Assembly: GCF_901933205.1 (NCBI RefSeq)
Contig: NC_044573.1
Coordinates: forward strand, 27,897,493-27,961,492
DNA from: Camarhynchus parvulus
Lineage: Eukaryota > Chordata > Aves > Passeriformes > Thraupidae
Reading direction: 5' to 3'
DNA: 64,000 bases
The position numbers and the translations under genes are program-made. Of the stretch, positions 23,401 to 37,152 are shown piece after piece; positions within the stretch are counted from its first letter, which is position 1; every line of letters starts with the position of its first letter. Under the pieces are notes generated by a model. It did no database searches. It saw nothing but the letters and a program-made list of their open reading frames with translations, and was not told where the DNA came from.

Positions 23401-26330
23401 TATCACAAGGTTAGGAACATTTCAGTTGCACAGCTGTAGACCTCTGCCCCTGAGTTAAAGGAGTGCCTGAGAGTAGCAGGAATCTGTCACCATAAGGTTT
23501 AATTTTCTGTAGGGGGAGAAGAGACACCCACTGTGCCAACACCTATGCACAGATCCTTCTGTTCAGCAGAACACTGGTAACAGCTGGGATCATGGGCTCC
23601 TCTTCCAGATTCTAAGGGTTGTGTGTTCTGCTGGGTGCAAACTCTTTTGCCAGTGAAGGACTGAATTTGTTAGATCTGCTTTGTCTGCCATGGAAGGAGA
23701 AAGGAAAGAAAAAGAGAAGAAAAATATAGGAAAGACGCATTCAACAGGAATTTTCTAAGTGCAGCTGGATGTGGCAAGGGATCTGTCGTTTCATTTTTAT
23801 TCTCTGAGTGGTATTTGCCAAAAACATACTATGTTAGTTTTATATAAAGAAGAGCCTCATTAGACTGCAGTAATGACCAGAAATCCCAGGACAGATTGAT
23901 ATATTAATGAAATTTACACAGGAAAACTTACTGTGACCCCTAAGGAACACTATACCTGAAGCTGATGTATTATATTTGGAATTGATTTGAAAAGCTTTTT
24001 TTTGTTTAACCTATTTGAGAAAATACCTGACAGTCAATTGATGAATTCACAGGAGGGCATATCACAATGCCAGGAGAGTCTAGAAACTTGGCATCCCCGT
24101 TCTGCTTTTCAGTCCTTACTAGAGAATGGAGAAAGGGTCCTGCATCTTGATGAAAAAATTCAGGCATCTTCAGCAATTAAGTGTTTGTGAGTGAGCTTTT
24201 CAAACCATCTAATCTGTTCATCAGCTAAAACAGAAGTTGCTAGACTTTGTCTAGCCTATGTTATGATCAGTGTACTAAATGGTTTTCATGGGTGTTAGAT
24301 GTTTCCAAGGAAACAGTAGAAGCCTCCCAGGGGACAGTTCTGGAATCACTCTATTTCCTTTCACCTGTCCTCTTTGTGTGTCTCAGTTATTATTTGCTAT
24401 TTTTATCAGAGGCTGGAAGCTATTCTAAGTTCTCCACAGAGGTAACAGCAACTGGAGCTGAAATTCTGGTTATAGAGATGGATAGATGGAAGGAAGCACA
24501 AAAACTGAAGAAAGAGAAGGACACAAGCAGTGGGACTTTCTGGTCACTTGGTCTTTCAGAAGACCTTCTGGCTGGCTCCTGTAGGAACACTGACTATCTT
24601 CCAGGAGGTATCTCTGAAGGAGCACAGTTGTCCTAGCAGACAGCTGCTGCTTAGAGAACACATGGAGGTGGGGAACAAGGACAAAGGGCAAGAAATGTGC
24701 ACGACCAAATCTCAGAGAAGCATGAAAGGTAAGGATGGAGATAGTGCATGGCAGGAAGCTTGAGCAGAATTTCACTCAGGGGCTTTTAATCTGACTTCAT
24801 TATGAAAAGCTGTGCTGTCTACAGGAACAGCTACAGCATGATGTGGTGCCAAGAGGTTTGCTGCATGGTATCAAATAGATCAGCTTCCTTTTGTATGATG
24901 GTTTCTCAGGTAGTTTTTTCCCTGAAGCCACCCAAGTTCTTCTTGTGAACACCTGACTTCATTGAAACATACCTTTGCCTTCCTGTTTACTCCATCTTCA
25001 CTCTGTCTCATCTGTTTCAGACTTAAATGATTTCCTATTTTGTGGATCTCATTATGCGTCTTCTATTTCTTGGAAATGTTCACCATGGAAAGCAAAGCTA
25101 TAGTGAATTCTTTTTCTGAGGCAGCCACCAGAAGCCCTTTGGAATCATGTAGTGCTTTGCACAGTGATTTTGTGCCCTATAAAATGTCACCTCTCTTGGC
25201 TGCTCTACAGACAGCCTGAACAAGCAGGAAGAAGAAGAACTCTGTGGTATCAGTAATGGATAGGAAGCCACAGAACAGAAGGCCTTGAACCTCAATGGAA
25301 TTGTCAGGTTGGCTCATTTCCAGCTAGAGTGTTTTGAAGTTTGGTTGGAAAGAGCATCCAGAGGCTCCTTTGGGATTTTTGACCATCCTGACCACCACAG
25401 CTGGCTGCTGAGCTTACCCTGGCTTCAAGCAAGTGGTGAGGCAAGCTGTGGCTTTGCATACATCTAGCTGAGGTTCTCTGAGTGCCATTGTACTGCTGTG
25501 ATGTACCAATTCTTGTGATTTTTGCACCAATTTTTGAATCTCTAGCTTAAATGAAGCTTCATCTCTTTGTACTGAATTGAATGTGTGAACCCACTTGAAG
25601 AAGTGGTCATGCAGAAGCTGCCTGCTGTATCCTACATCTGACAAAGCTGGTGAGCTGTGGACAAAGAACATTTTGTTTTATAAACTACATTGAGTTGTTC
25701 TGGACACATTTAAAGTAGGAAAATACCGTACTTTCATAAAAATATTTAAGTCAACTGCCCTTTTAAAAATACTAATACTTGAAATAAATTCTCATCAGGG
25801 AGTCCTTACCTGTAGATAAATTGCACCTTTTGAAAACAGGCATGATGGAACAGTCCAAGGCCAAGAAATCAGAGAAAAGGGAGGATTCTATGGATGTACT
25901 TTGGTGAACACTTCCTAAGGGTTTCCTCCATGTGTACATAACCCACAATGATTCTCCTCCTGGGGAGAAGAATTCTCTTTCTATGATTTTAATGCACTGA
26001 ATATGCACAGGAAAATGCTGGTGCACATTTGAAGCAGCATTGGTCTAATTTCCAATTTTGCTTTTGGTTTGAATTGAGATTTTCCCCCTTTTTCTGTTAG
26101 CTGTTTCTCTCTAGCCTAGCTCTGAAATTTACATTTTGGAAGGCTTTGTATAGGATGCCTATCTCAGCTTGAGCAGAACTCATTAATCTCCTAAGTATTG
26201 AACTGAAAGGATTAATGAAAACACCTCTTCTGGATTTGTAGTTATTTTGACCCTTCATTTTTATTTCTAGTTTAAATTAATAAACCCCTTGGAACTCACC
26301 ACTTGCTTTCCAATTAATTAATGATAATTG
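20471..26330. other. Mostly unique non-coding sequence
   Basis: A 159-codon frame at 20740-21219 and a 129-codon frame at 24247-24636 are the longest. Neither has recognisable family features. The second contains one hydrophobic run, which chance can produce. The block at 22255-22530 is described separately. No mobile element was recognised. Confidence 0.6.
22255..22530. other. AT-rich block resembling a conserved non-coding element
   Basis: The stretch is homeodomain-motif dense, with TAATTA- and ATTA-type cores (TAATTATC near 22257, TATAATTC near 22309, TTTAATTACATTA near 22520). It also has an ATGCAATTG site and no repeats or open frames. This texture is common in vertebrate developmental enhancers. 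Conservation cannot be judged from one sequence, so the call is inference. Confidence 0.2.
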
Positions 26331-26335
26331 TCCAG
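26331..26335. repeat. Left target-site duplication TCCAG
   Basis: This is identical to 26880-26884 and directly abuts the TG start of the LTR. Confidence 0.85.
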
Positions 26336-26879
26336 TGTATTGGGTTTGGCTGAGATGGAGTTAATTTTTCCTATGGCAGCCCCCATAGTGCTGTGTTTTG
26401 TGTTGGTATCCAGAAGGGTGTTTTCTACAAAAGCAGTGTTTTGGCTGCTGCTGAGCAGTGCATGCACAGCATCAGCACTCTCCCCCCAGCACTCCTCCAG
26501 CTCACCAGCAAGCAGGGGGTGGGCAAGGTCCTGGGAGGGCACTCAGCCAGGACAGCTGACCCAACCTGACCAGAGGGATATTCCATACCACATTGATATC
26601 TGCTTTTTAAAAAGGCTAAGAGAAAAGAGTAGGAGTGAGGACATTTTTTACCATAAATTTTATATTTCAGAGAAACTGTGAGGTGGCTGTACATTGCCTG
26701 CTGATGTGATGTTGAGAATAAATCTTTTATTTACCTTTGCTTCCACACATGGAAGCTTGCCTTTGCTTTATTAAAGTGCCTTTATCTTGGCCCATATGGG
26801 GTTTTTCATCTTATTTTCTCCCCCTTGATCTGCAGAGGAGGGGGCTAATGGAGGGGCTTGGTGGGGTTAACCCATCACA
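26336..26879 (+). mobile_element. Solo LTR, ERVL-like avian family, perfect 5-bp target duplication
   Basis: The element runs from TGTATTGGGTTTGGCTGAGA to a terminal CATCACA, so it has the canonical TG...CA ends. It is flanked by identical TCCAG at 26331-26335 and 26880-26884. From memory, the opening and the internal 'GGGATATTCCATACCA' block match a widespread avian LTR, probably ERVL-like given the 5-bp duplication. An AATAAA at about 26718 and an ATTAAA near 26770 fit a plus-oriented LTR polyadenylation region. No retroviral coding sequence adjoins it, so it is a recombined solo LTR. The intact duplication shows that both edges survived. Confidence 0.88.
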
Positions 26880-26884
26880 TCCAG
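26880..26884. repeat. Right target-site duplication TCCAG
   Basis: This directly follows the terminal CA of the LTR and matches 26331-26335. Confidence 0.85.
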
Positions 26885-27453
26885 GAATTGTATCCCTGGA
26901 GGTGACTGGTTGCCTTATTTGAAGTCTTGTGAACAGCAAAGTGCCTCTCCAAGCCACAGCTCCAGAGCTGATGCAGACAAGCCATTACATGAGAGCCTTT
27001 GTTCTCTGCAAAAATAAAACAAAACAAAAATTGAGGTCTGAAATTCTCAGTTGGTGGCAGTAAGCTGGAAAGTCTGATATAGCCGTGTACCAATTCTCAC
27101 AGTTCAGAAGGGAGACAGAAGGAGACCATCATCGATTCAGAAGTCAATTCAGTTCATCAGTTCAAGTCATCAATTGTTTTTACAATTGTGATTCTTGGGT
27201 ATTTGATTTACAATTTTTTGTGCTCCTCAAACTGGCACCCTCAAGATTTATTCAACCCTTTGGTCATGGTACTCTTCCAAGCTAGGCTGTTAAACTCCTG
27301 TGCAAAAGCACATTAGGCAAAGCAAAAAGGGATAGGAGGTCCCAGTCTGAGTCTTAACCACAAGGTCCCCATTTTCACTTTTTAACCCAGGAGCTCCTTG
27401 AAAGTTATTTTTGCTTTGCAAAGGCATTGACTTCCACATACTCACAGGATAGG

Positions 27454-27545
27454 GAAAAAAAACCCCAAAACCCAACAGAACCAAAAAAAAAAAGAAACCC
27501 AATGAAGCCAAGCCACAAAAAAACCACCACCCCCAAAGAACTCAA
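27454..27545. repeat. A/C-rich low-complexity patch
   Basis: Runs of A are interspersed with CCCC and CC blocks, including an 11-A run near 27482. Frames through it are Lys/Pro-rich artefacts. It could be a decayed simple repeat. Confidence 0.7.
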
Positions 27546-30500
27546 GGACACCTCGTGTACAACTTATCTCCAAACCAAACTCAGGCATGATAATTGGATT
27601 TGTGCCAGATGAGATACCTACTCTCGGCCCTCACTGCATTCAGTCTTTTCTCTACTTTGCAATGAGCAAAGTTCTATTACAAGGAGTGGTGCTTAAACCT
27701 GATATTTCATGAAAGTTGGCTTTTCACCTAGTAATAGCACATATATATTTTCAAAAGTGGCACACTTCAAGGTCAAACTCTGGCTATGATTTTGCAAAAG
27801 GTTGTGTTAAGACAGCAGCTTTGTATGCACATATTTGCAGTTAATTGCAGGAAACCTGAGTGTGGTGTCAGGGCTGAAGAAACAAGTACAAGTGATTTAC
27901 ACTTCAAAGATTTCCCAATAAACATCAATCCAAGCATTTTACACTTGATTCCACTATGGCTTATATAGGTGTAAAACAGGAGTAATTTTATTGAGGGCAT
28001 GAACCATGCAAGGCTAAAATGGCACAAAACAAGCTCCATAAAGATGTCATTGTTTTAGCTGGAGCCTTACATATTCTTTATGACTGGGAATAAACTATTT
28101 CACTTAGTGGCGAACACTGGAACCTGTGCCAATGTGTTTGTATTTATTTGATGATGTTCCTTCACACAACCGGTGGCTTGTGGAGAAATTATGACCAACC
28201 ATACGTGTGATTGGGAGAAAGATATTTGCAACAGGTGTGATAATAACAAGTATTTCTAGCAGCGGAAGGCTTGGGAGGGAAGGATACCAAGTGACCACTT
28301 ACTATTCTTGTTATTAATTTAAGGAAAGTTACTTGTCAGCTGAAGTGAAAACAGAATTTAATGGAAAATGTAAAACAAAATGTAAAACAGTCTTTTAAAA
28401 TGAAAACAACCTGTCAATGGTTGTGCAAGTTTTAGGCATATCATGTCAAGATTCACAACCAGCAAAGCATCAGTTTGAACAAATAAATTTTAATTTACTA
28501 ACTGTTGCAGTGATTTCAGTACTGGGGATGAAAGTGGCATAAAGAAAGGGCAAGCAGACCCACACCTTGTTGAAAGGGATGCTCCAGCTGTTCAAGCAGG
28601 TCAGGGATCCCAGCATGGGATCCTCTGCCTTCCCTTCTTTCAAGGACTTTGAAAGGATTACCAGCATGCAGTTCATCTGCAGGCTGAGAGTCTTTATTGT
28701 CTAAAAAGTTGCTTTTCACTGACTTGAATGTATAGCATGTTTGCTGTGTAAGTGGGGAGTTCTCTGTTATGTCATTGATATTTCAGAGTAGAATGTTCCT
28801 ACCTGACCTTGTCTTTCAAGATTTTTGGAAGACATCTGAATGTGAGGTTTTCTTAAGATTAGAAGTACAGTCTTGAATGATGTCTGCATGAGTTAGTCTT
28901 TCATCACTGGACTAGTAAACACTGTTATTTTTATTTGCACAAGCAATAATTGAATGAGTCTGAAATTTCTTTTAGGACATTTATTGAGATAACATTTGCA
29001 GGTGCCTCTGAAAAAGATATTGTGTGGGGAGAGATTTTGAATGAACTTTAAAACTTGATATAGTAAAAAATTTAATGCATGTGCAGACATGTACTATTTA
29101 CACATGCAATACTACCTATGATATTTACTAGATCTCACTCTGTTTGGACAAAGGAGAGAAAGAAATTCTGATTTTCTTTTCCTAATAGTGCCAGTGTAAA
29201 GAAAAAAATAAAATAGGAGTCTGGATGGCAGGGATAAATCCAATTCTATTGTATATTTTGACCAATTTAATCTGATGGATAGTTCAGTAGATCAGACTTT
29301 TAGCAACAATAGGCTATTAGTGCTGTGTAAATCCAAAATATTCTGTGAGGATGCAAGCCCAGTTTTTTATTCTGAATTACAGGAAAAATGACACTTGGTC
29401 ATTTTGTCTGAGTGCTTCAGACCCAACGCTGTCTGGTGTGCCACTGAAATATCTTATCTTTCAGGTACAACCTCATTGCTCACAATTCAGGGCTAGGAGA
29501 GGTTGAATTGAGAGGACAGTCATGGTTCTGGAAACATCATAATGATATTGAAGCTTATTTTACCCTGCAAATTACCTGTAACATTTCATTTGAAAACTAA
29601 GGTTTAACATAAAAAGGGAGTCCCTAGCTACAGCACTAGTGGAAAATGTACAGGACAAGCCTTGAGAAAAAAGGGTTTTTCAAGTTAACCTTGGGAGCAA
29701 GAGAGTTGTAGGCATAGAGATCCTCTAAAAGGAGTGAGGGGAAGGGAGGGGAAGCTCTGGAATCTCTGCTAAATGTGCACTGCTATCAGAGGGCCAATCC
29801 CACTAGTGCTATGAACCTAAGGAGGCATGGGGTGAGCTCACAAACAAAAGCTTTCCTAGGCTGGTTGGAAAGGTCAGGATGGGTCTTCTCAGGGAGGAAA
29901 AAACTGTTTTGGCACTGGTGCTGCCATCTGACGGGTGTGACAGCAAAATGAAGCTGTGACTAGGTGAATACAAAATTTGACTTTTTATGAATATTGTATG
30001 TAACTCAGGATATTTTTAAGCTTCAAGCAGATTAATAAATTACTCTTCTTACTTAAAGTTCCCCCTAAAGTTTCAAACACAAATATTGTCCTAAGTTCTT
30101 CCTCTTAAAACGTGCCAGTGGCTAGTGGTGTTTGTGTAAAGAGACCAAGGAAGCTGCATTTTGATGCAGATGTGGGATTCTTACATGTACACACAGACAA
30201 ATTGTCAGTTAGCAAGAGCTGCTGCAATCTGTTTTACCTTCCCAGAGACTCTGGTCTCCAGCCATTAAATTGTCTCCAAAGGCTTCAGGCCAACAGGTTT
30301 TCTTTTCAGGCCCCAAACTCACCTCTTTCTAGGTTCCTGAAAGGTCCTGCTCCTCCTCAGAAATGGTGAATGACTCTTCTCTGTTACTGCTAAGTAGAGT
30401 ATAAACAAAATAGAGACTCATTCAGGGCCAGGGCACCGAGAGGATTCTTCCTGGCCAGGTCAGGAACCCCAGCCTGTGGTGCTGCTTGTGTGGAAACAAC

Positions 30501-31434
30501 ATGACACCACAGGTTATCAGATGCCTTCAGGACACAAGGCTCACTTCTCTGTGGAGCAGGTAGCATTATTCTGCTCTGTTCACTAAAAGAATGTGTGCTG
30601 CTGCCCATGCAGGCTGGTTGCTGCTGCTGTGTTTGTAGTGCAAAGTCAGATTTGGGATTGCCACAATGCTTTCTGTGCTCTTGAGGCAGCACTGCAAACC
30701 CTGCCTGTCCCTTTTATTGCAGAACAGGGATTGTCACAGGTGGTTCTGAGGCAGCTTTTGGGCCATGAGCAAATGCAGGACTGTAGCAAACACACTCCCT
30801 GTTACTGCCCCTCAGAAGGTCTTGAGAAAGTCATCTAATCTACATCTGCTCCTCCCCTCGGTGCACAGACACAGAACCAGGTCTGTCCCCAAAGGGGAAG
30901 CTGTGTGCGCTAATTAATGAATATCTGTTAAATACTTTGTGGGGGAAACCTGCTACACTCTCTAATTACCTGATAGCAGCCAGCTCCCAGGGGAATGCTC
31001 CAGATGGTTGCTGCTCCATCCCGTGCCCCTGCTGCTGAGGCCAGCGCTCCTCCTGGGCTCTTCCAGGGGAGCAGATCATGGAGCCTCTGGGACAGCTGCA
31101 TGCTGCTTGCTGTCACGTGAGATTTCACTTCTTTAAAGGAACGAATAATTTTGTTATCTCTGCAAAAATGGATATTTGAAGTCTGTCTGTTTCCCTTTGA
31201 TCTTCGCTGCCTTGATTTTTTTCGTTTGTAGTGAAACCATGGGGCTGAAAGGAGCACAGAAGAGGGGGCAGTTGGAAGTTTGGAAGGAAAGCTAAACTAG
31301 TGCCTATCCCTAGCCTGCTTTTCCCATTATGCATGTATGCATGTTTTATGGACAGGTGATTTCATCAGTGGCCTTGTTGCAAAAAGCCAGAAGCATTTTG
31401 CCTTTCTAACCTTAACACCATTGGTTGCTTGTAG

Positions 31435-31495
31435 TTTTTTTTTTTTGTTTGATTGTGTTTTGGGTGGTGTTTTTTCTTCTTTTTTTTTTCTTTTA
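31435..31495. repeat. T-rich low-complexity patch
   Basis: Two T homopolymer stretches are separated by a G/T-rich segment. It produces Phe-rich and Lys-rich frames on the two strands that should not be read as genes. Confidence 0.7.
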
Positions 31496-34400
31496 TGGAA
31501 TATAAATCTGTTGATGCAGAATGTATCATGAAAAATAAAACAATATTTTGCTCTGAGCACATGGGACCTGGGTCTGATTCAGGTTCTTGGCTGATTTCTA
31601 TGCTATTTCTTCATCCATGCCAAGGCCTATCTCACCGCCTTTAGCTGACTTTGCTACAGAAATATTATTTTTTATTTGTCTTAACTTTAAAAGCTGTCAC
31701 TTAGTGAACTGTCTGTGTTGCTGAGAAGGAAAGGAACCAGGCTGCATTAAGTTTTAGAGCATGCATTCTGTGATCAATATGTTTTGTAAGAACGATGTTA
31801 ATATAACCCAGGGATAAAAGTTGGCAAAGTTTTCTGAGAAGAGCTGATGGGATGATTAGAGAACAGCTCCTCTGGGAGCTTAAACTGTTTAATTCTTAAA
31901 AAGAAGTTTAAGTTTGGTTTTAGCAGTCTGATCATGGAATTAATTTAATTTACAGTCTCTGCAGTCCAAATGTCCCCACAGTGTCTATCTCTGAACATAG
32001 CTAAACCATGCTGAAGACAGGCCTATTTCTCATCCTGGCCATAAAGGTGACTGAAGCAGATGAAGACCTGTGGTCTGATCTATCTTCAGTCAGGTGTTAA
32101 GTCCACAAGACAAAAAGAGTCAATGACTGCGAATTAAAGCTGGTCTCTTTTATACTGGAAATATTAAGTAGGTTTATTACAGTGAATGTTGTAAAAGGCA
32201 TATGATAAACTCTGCTTCATTGTAGGCTGGAAAATCTAGGCAGGCATTTTAACATTTGGTAGCTAATGTGTGCAAAGAGCAGTGAATTTGAGTAAGTCCT
32301 CTGGCTGATGGTAAAGCAGAGGCCAGCTCAGATTACTTTTAGGTGAAGCTTTCAGTCCAAATGAATCCTTGTGCTGTCAGTTCCTATGAAAAGACGCCAA
32401 ATCTCAAAGTGAAACTCAGCAACCACCCAAAACTATGTGGATCAGCACACAGCAAATAGTACTAAGAAATGATGCAGGAGTCTGAACATGTTTGCAGAGA
32501 AAAGTGGATGGGGCTGGGGAAATATTTTCTTCAGTATTTTGGGACCTGATATGAATTAGATTCTCATGAATGCTGGAGATACAGCAACTTCAGGCTTAAG
32601 GGAATGCATTGTTTTTATTGTCTCTGTGTGCTTTCCTTTGGCATGGCATCATATATGCACACAGGGCAAAACCCAGAGCCTGACCTGGCAAAATGTGCAA
32701 TAAAAATTAAAATCATCAGGATTGCAAGAAAACCTGCTTACAGATCACAGCCTGAAAAATAGCAAGAGCAAAGATCAAACCTGAAAAAAGTGTAACTCTG
32801 GGTGTGAAACAAGAAAAAAAAAGAAGGGTCCAGACACCAGAAATCACAGGAGAATGATGGGGCAGCAGTGGTACTCCCTTTCTCTCTTCTATCAAACATG
32901 AGCTTGTCTCCTCTTTCAAGGTGAGAATTTGCATCTTGCCTCTGATCAGCCCTCAAGAATAGTTTGTTCTGTCTCTTTTACTGCCAAAGGTATTCAGCAG
33001 TTTTTTTCCTCCATGTTATTCGTATTTTGGAGGACTTCATGTAAACATGCTCAAATAGCTCATTATCCTGTGCTAGGTCTCTCATTATAGCTTCCTTTTG
33101 TACAGCCTACAGAAAGGTTAGGCTGCCTGACCTGCAGAGGTTCTGCTTGACCCATTGTTTGCTGCCTTGGATAGCTTGGAAAAATGTCTGCACTCTGCAT
33201 AAAAGGCTTTCAGAAAGTCATATTGAATTATCTGTGATATATTATGTGTGTACATGTATCTCAATGTTTATAAATAGGTATTCATCAAAGCATATCTGTG
33301 TAGAGTCCCTTTTGCTTGTTTAGTTGTGCAAACTTACCCTGAAGATGTGCCAAAAAGAAGCCTGCTGCTAAATGTGTGCTGCACAAACCCTAGGCAAGCT
33401 CCCTGTTACCGTGAGTCCCTTTGTGCTTGGGCTGTTACAGCTCATCATCTCAGCCTTCTCCCCCCATACTGAATCTTTCCTCTTCTTTTCAGGGGTAAGT
33501 ATGCTTCCAAATCAGGATGTTAATTTGCACAATTCTTTCCACACAGAAAGAATGTTTGCCTATCTGCTGAACATTTTTAACAAATATTTTAGGTTCTTTG
33601 GCTTTTTATTATTCTGTGTGACACCATCTGCTGTAGATAATTAACTTGTCTACTTCAGTGTGCTTTTTGTGGGCCTCTCTCTCTCTTCATTTTATGTTCA
33701 CCGGCCACAATACTGCAAGCAATATTGGATTGTAGCTCTGCTGATGCAGCCTCTTGTGACTCCTTCTCTGACCTGGCAAGTACTTCTGGCAGAACAATAT
33801 TCACGGATCAGCTGAGATGCTGGGAATTCTGGAGCCTCTGTTGAAGGCAGGGACTGTAGCTTTACTGAGTGCCAAACTTGTGCTTGAGGCAGCACATAAT
33901 GAAGAAGCTCCAGTGGCTTCTTCATGAGGGGCCTAAGCCAGTGGTGATTTTGGCACTCATTGTCATTTTTGCTTGCCACCAGTGCTCCATAGCAGGGACA
34001 CATAACTCTGGTTCCAGAAACAAAGGGAAACATTTTCTGCAGTTGTCTGCTCTCGTTACAGCCTTAAAGTTATCAGAGAAAGAGATTAAGGCTGTGTCGT
34101 TCTTGGTTTTTGTTGCTGTCTTTGCCAAGAAAATGAGTTGTCACAAAATCTCAAGACCTAATCTCTTCTCATTAAGAGCCCCAACCAGCCTGAGACTTAG
34201 GGGAGTTTTAATGAGAACAGACATTGATGCAGAATGAGCATGTTCTCATGGGGGCTACTCCAGTGGCCATCTGAATACTTCCAATTCTTAGCTGTGCTGG
34301 AATTTAGAGATATGTTCCTACTGAGTGGGGAAGGTGAGGCATCTATTCTAGGTTCAGCAGCCTCCAAATATTCTTTAGGGCAAGAAATGAGCAATATAAA

Positions 34401-37118
34401 AGCCACCAAGCAAAACCAAAATGGCACAAATGAATGTCCACCTTATTTACATGTAGACAGTGTCTTTGAAAATGCAGTGGCCATATAACACAAGGCTTTT
34501 GGTCATCACTGAAGGTGGGAGTAGTGTCTTCACTGTCAAGAGCTCCTGGTACCAAAAGTAATTCTGAAAACTCTGAAGCCCACCTCTGGAAAAAGCAGGT
34601 ATCTCGCCAACAGTAACTGTGTCTGGAAGATACTGCCAAAGTCCAGTGCCTAGAAATGTCCTGAGAGCTCTTGGGACTGGCTATACCACATTTCATGCAT
34701 AAGAATTTATACGTATTGTAGAACAATAAATTGATTCTTTATAACATTTTCTCAGACTAAAAATTGCTCAAGCAGTGGCATGGGACTGCCCTGGAAATAT
34801 ACAAGCATGAATGGAATTGCTGTGTATGTCAGAGATGTGTTCATCTCTCAGCTGCTTTCAGGGTAGTCCAGGGACCCTCGCAGGTGGAGCAATAATACAC
34901 CTTCAGCCATTCATTTTCAGTACTCCAGCTGCACCCACAGTTACCTCACTGTGGTCATAAACCAGCCTTTTTAACTCCAGTTGGCTAAAACCTTAATCTG
35001 AATGCATGCTGGAGGCTCGCAGACTCAATAATGACAGCCAGCATGATAGGAGAACACCTGCTTTTTTGAGATGTAGCACATGGATGGCTGCGTTAAGGTG
35101 TTAGCTCAAAACTACATCCCATGGACCAACAGAAAGCTGCACTATTTCCTGCTCTCTCCCTAAATGATCAAAGCAAGTTATGTCTTTCAGAAAAGTTAGT
35201 ACAACCTTCTGTATGCACCTTCAAGCTTCCTGCATCTTGGTGTTTTACCTGCCTCCTGATTTGGGTGTTTAAACTCTGTTTTATTTTATGATCAGGCCAT
35301 TTAGGCTGGTGTCAACAGTTCAACCATCATTAAAGCTTCTGTAAGGCCTCTGGTGTCCAGTGCATTATCAAAGCCTTTATCAGAGCTATTCAGAAACTGC
35401 CCAGAAAGGCCAGCAATATATAAGCAGGTAGGAAGGGACCTACACTGATCTTCATTTTGCTAATGCTCTTTTGGCTATGTGACTTAGTGTTAAGGCTTTG
35501 AAAGGAAAAGGTTAAAAATTATAATTTCTTGCTGGATCTTTGTGCCCAACAACCTGAAATGTAGGACATTTAAGCCATCAAGGGACTTTTTAAATTTACC
35601 CATATTAAACATCTGACCACAGGTATGTTTTAAGTGAAGGAGGACATTAGAATTAAGTTTTCCTAAAGAATGGAGAACAATGAAAAAATCCTTTTGGTCT
35701 TTTAGCCTTTATAAACATCATCCCTTATTCCTGGTGCATATTCTAAAGAAGATGCAACATGAAACTGAGCTCATTTTGGTCCAGGTCCTTAGCCTAGAAA
35801 ATTACTCTAAATTTGCAGACGGTCACTTAGGTCCTTCAGATGCAATGTTCATCCTTGTCCAGTGCAATCACAAAGATCCATCAGTAAGCCAGAGTAGTTT
35901 TCCTTTCATTTTGAGACTGTGGGCTTTACAGTAAGCAAAGTCTTGGACATAACATCAGCATCAGTACGATCAGCTGAAGTTTGCCAGTCCTCAAGCCTTT
36001 TGCTCACAATGGTCCTGTGTGCCATAGGCTACCAAGAGAAATCTGGAATGCCTCTAAAACATATTTTGCAATTCCTTTACGTGAGCACTCACCATTATGA
36101 ATTGAAAGTATGATACAGGTGATACTATCTGCTCTACAGTGTCCCACAACACATAAAATGGGTAATAAATTGTGTTTGGAGTTAATTGGGTAAGCAGCGC
36201 CAAAAACAGGACCATGGACCTATGTTTTTGAGTTTATCTAGCCTTCTGTCTTCCTTTCCAAAAGTTCATCCTTGATTAAACCTAGAAATGATAGCTTCAG
36301 AGAATATACTCAATATATGGACTAAATATACTGATCTTCTTTACATTAATTTTGAACCAAGAGAAGTACATTAAAATTTATCCCTCAAAACAAATAATAA
36401 AAAAATAGTTTTGGTAGACTTCAAATCAAGAAGTTTATCTGTGGAATTCAGCATATGAGTAAAAATTTGCTATAGGAACATTACAGGCTATTGCATATAT
36501 AGATATGTTCCAAGATGTTAAGAAGAGAGGTGGCCGGCCTAGCAGGAAGAAACATTCCCTAAATTTCAAAGTGGTCTCTAAGCTTAGCAATGGCTGGAAA
36601 CAAATGACTGGTGCCTTCACTAAGTGTAAATTGCTGGCCCTTGCTGACAGAAACCCCACTGAAGGTAAGCAGGTTCTCAAAGTGCAAGGTGAGCCTCAGC
36701 TACTCAAACTTTAATTTTGTGTACCTATCACAGAGCTCATTCTCTGCTTATGCTGTAAATATGGCTGAGTTACTTGTGCCAATGCCAGAGGTAAACATGG
36801 TGAAAATCCCTGCTGATGTGAACCTTTCTTCTAGCTCAGCATGACATCTCCAATTAGCCATCATTTCCTCTTTTCCAAAATATTTTTTCAAACTCCAAAC
36901 TACGGTGCAGCCTAAAAAAGTGAAATAGCTATTAGATGCACCAAAATCAAGGTGCTTTTTTCCCCCCTAATTTGCACACACACATATGACCCTATTTTCA
37001 GCCTGACTGAAATTTTGTAATTTATTAGTTTTGCAGGAGTATATTTTTGCACTTTTGCTGACTTACAGCTTCAAATGTCAGGGAGCCACCCAGGGAACTT
37101 AATATCCTTCCTTGTGTG

Positions 37119-37152
37119 GACCCCTCAGACTGAAAGACCCCTCAGACTGAAG
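37119..37152. repeat. Tandem duplication of a 17-bp unit (2 copies)
   Basis: GACCCCTCAGACTGAAA at 37119-37135 is followed at once by GACCCCTCAGACTGAAG at 37136-37152, with one mismatch. This is a short, recent-looking slippage duplication in otherwise unique sequence. Confidence 0.9.

Larger units (their letters stand above)
26885..36480. other. Mostly unique non-coding sequence
   Basis: No frame exceeds about 127 codons and none is recognisable. The sequence includes an A/C-rich low-complexity patch (27454-27545) and a T-rich patch (31435-31495), listed separately. The stretch 28000-28320 is unusually free of low complexity and looks like possible conserved non-coding DNA. I see no LTR or CR1 tail here. 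Confidence 0.6.

Noticed and set aside
24247..24636. 129-codon frame with one hydrophobic run
   Set aside because: A single membrane-like run in a short frame is common by chance. There is no signal peptide, family match or splice context.
36505..36714. 70-codon basic frame that looks slightly protein-like
   Set aside because: No splice acceptor, no recognised family and only 70 codons. It is not distinguishable from chance.
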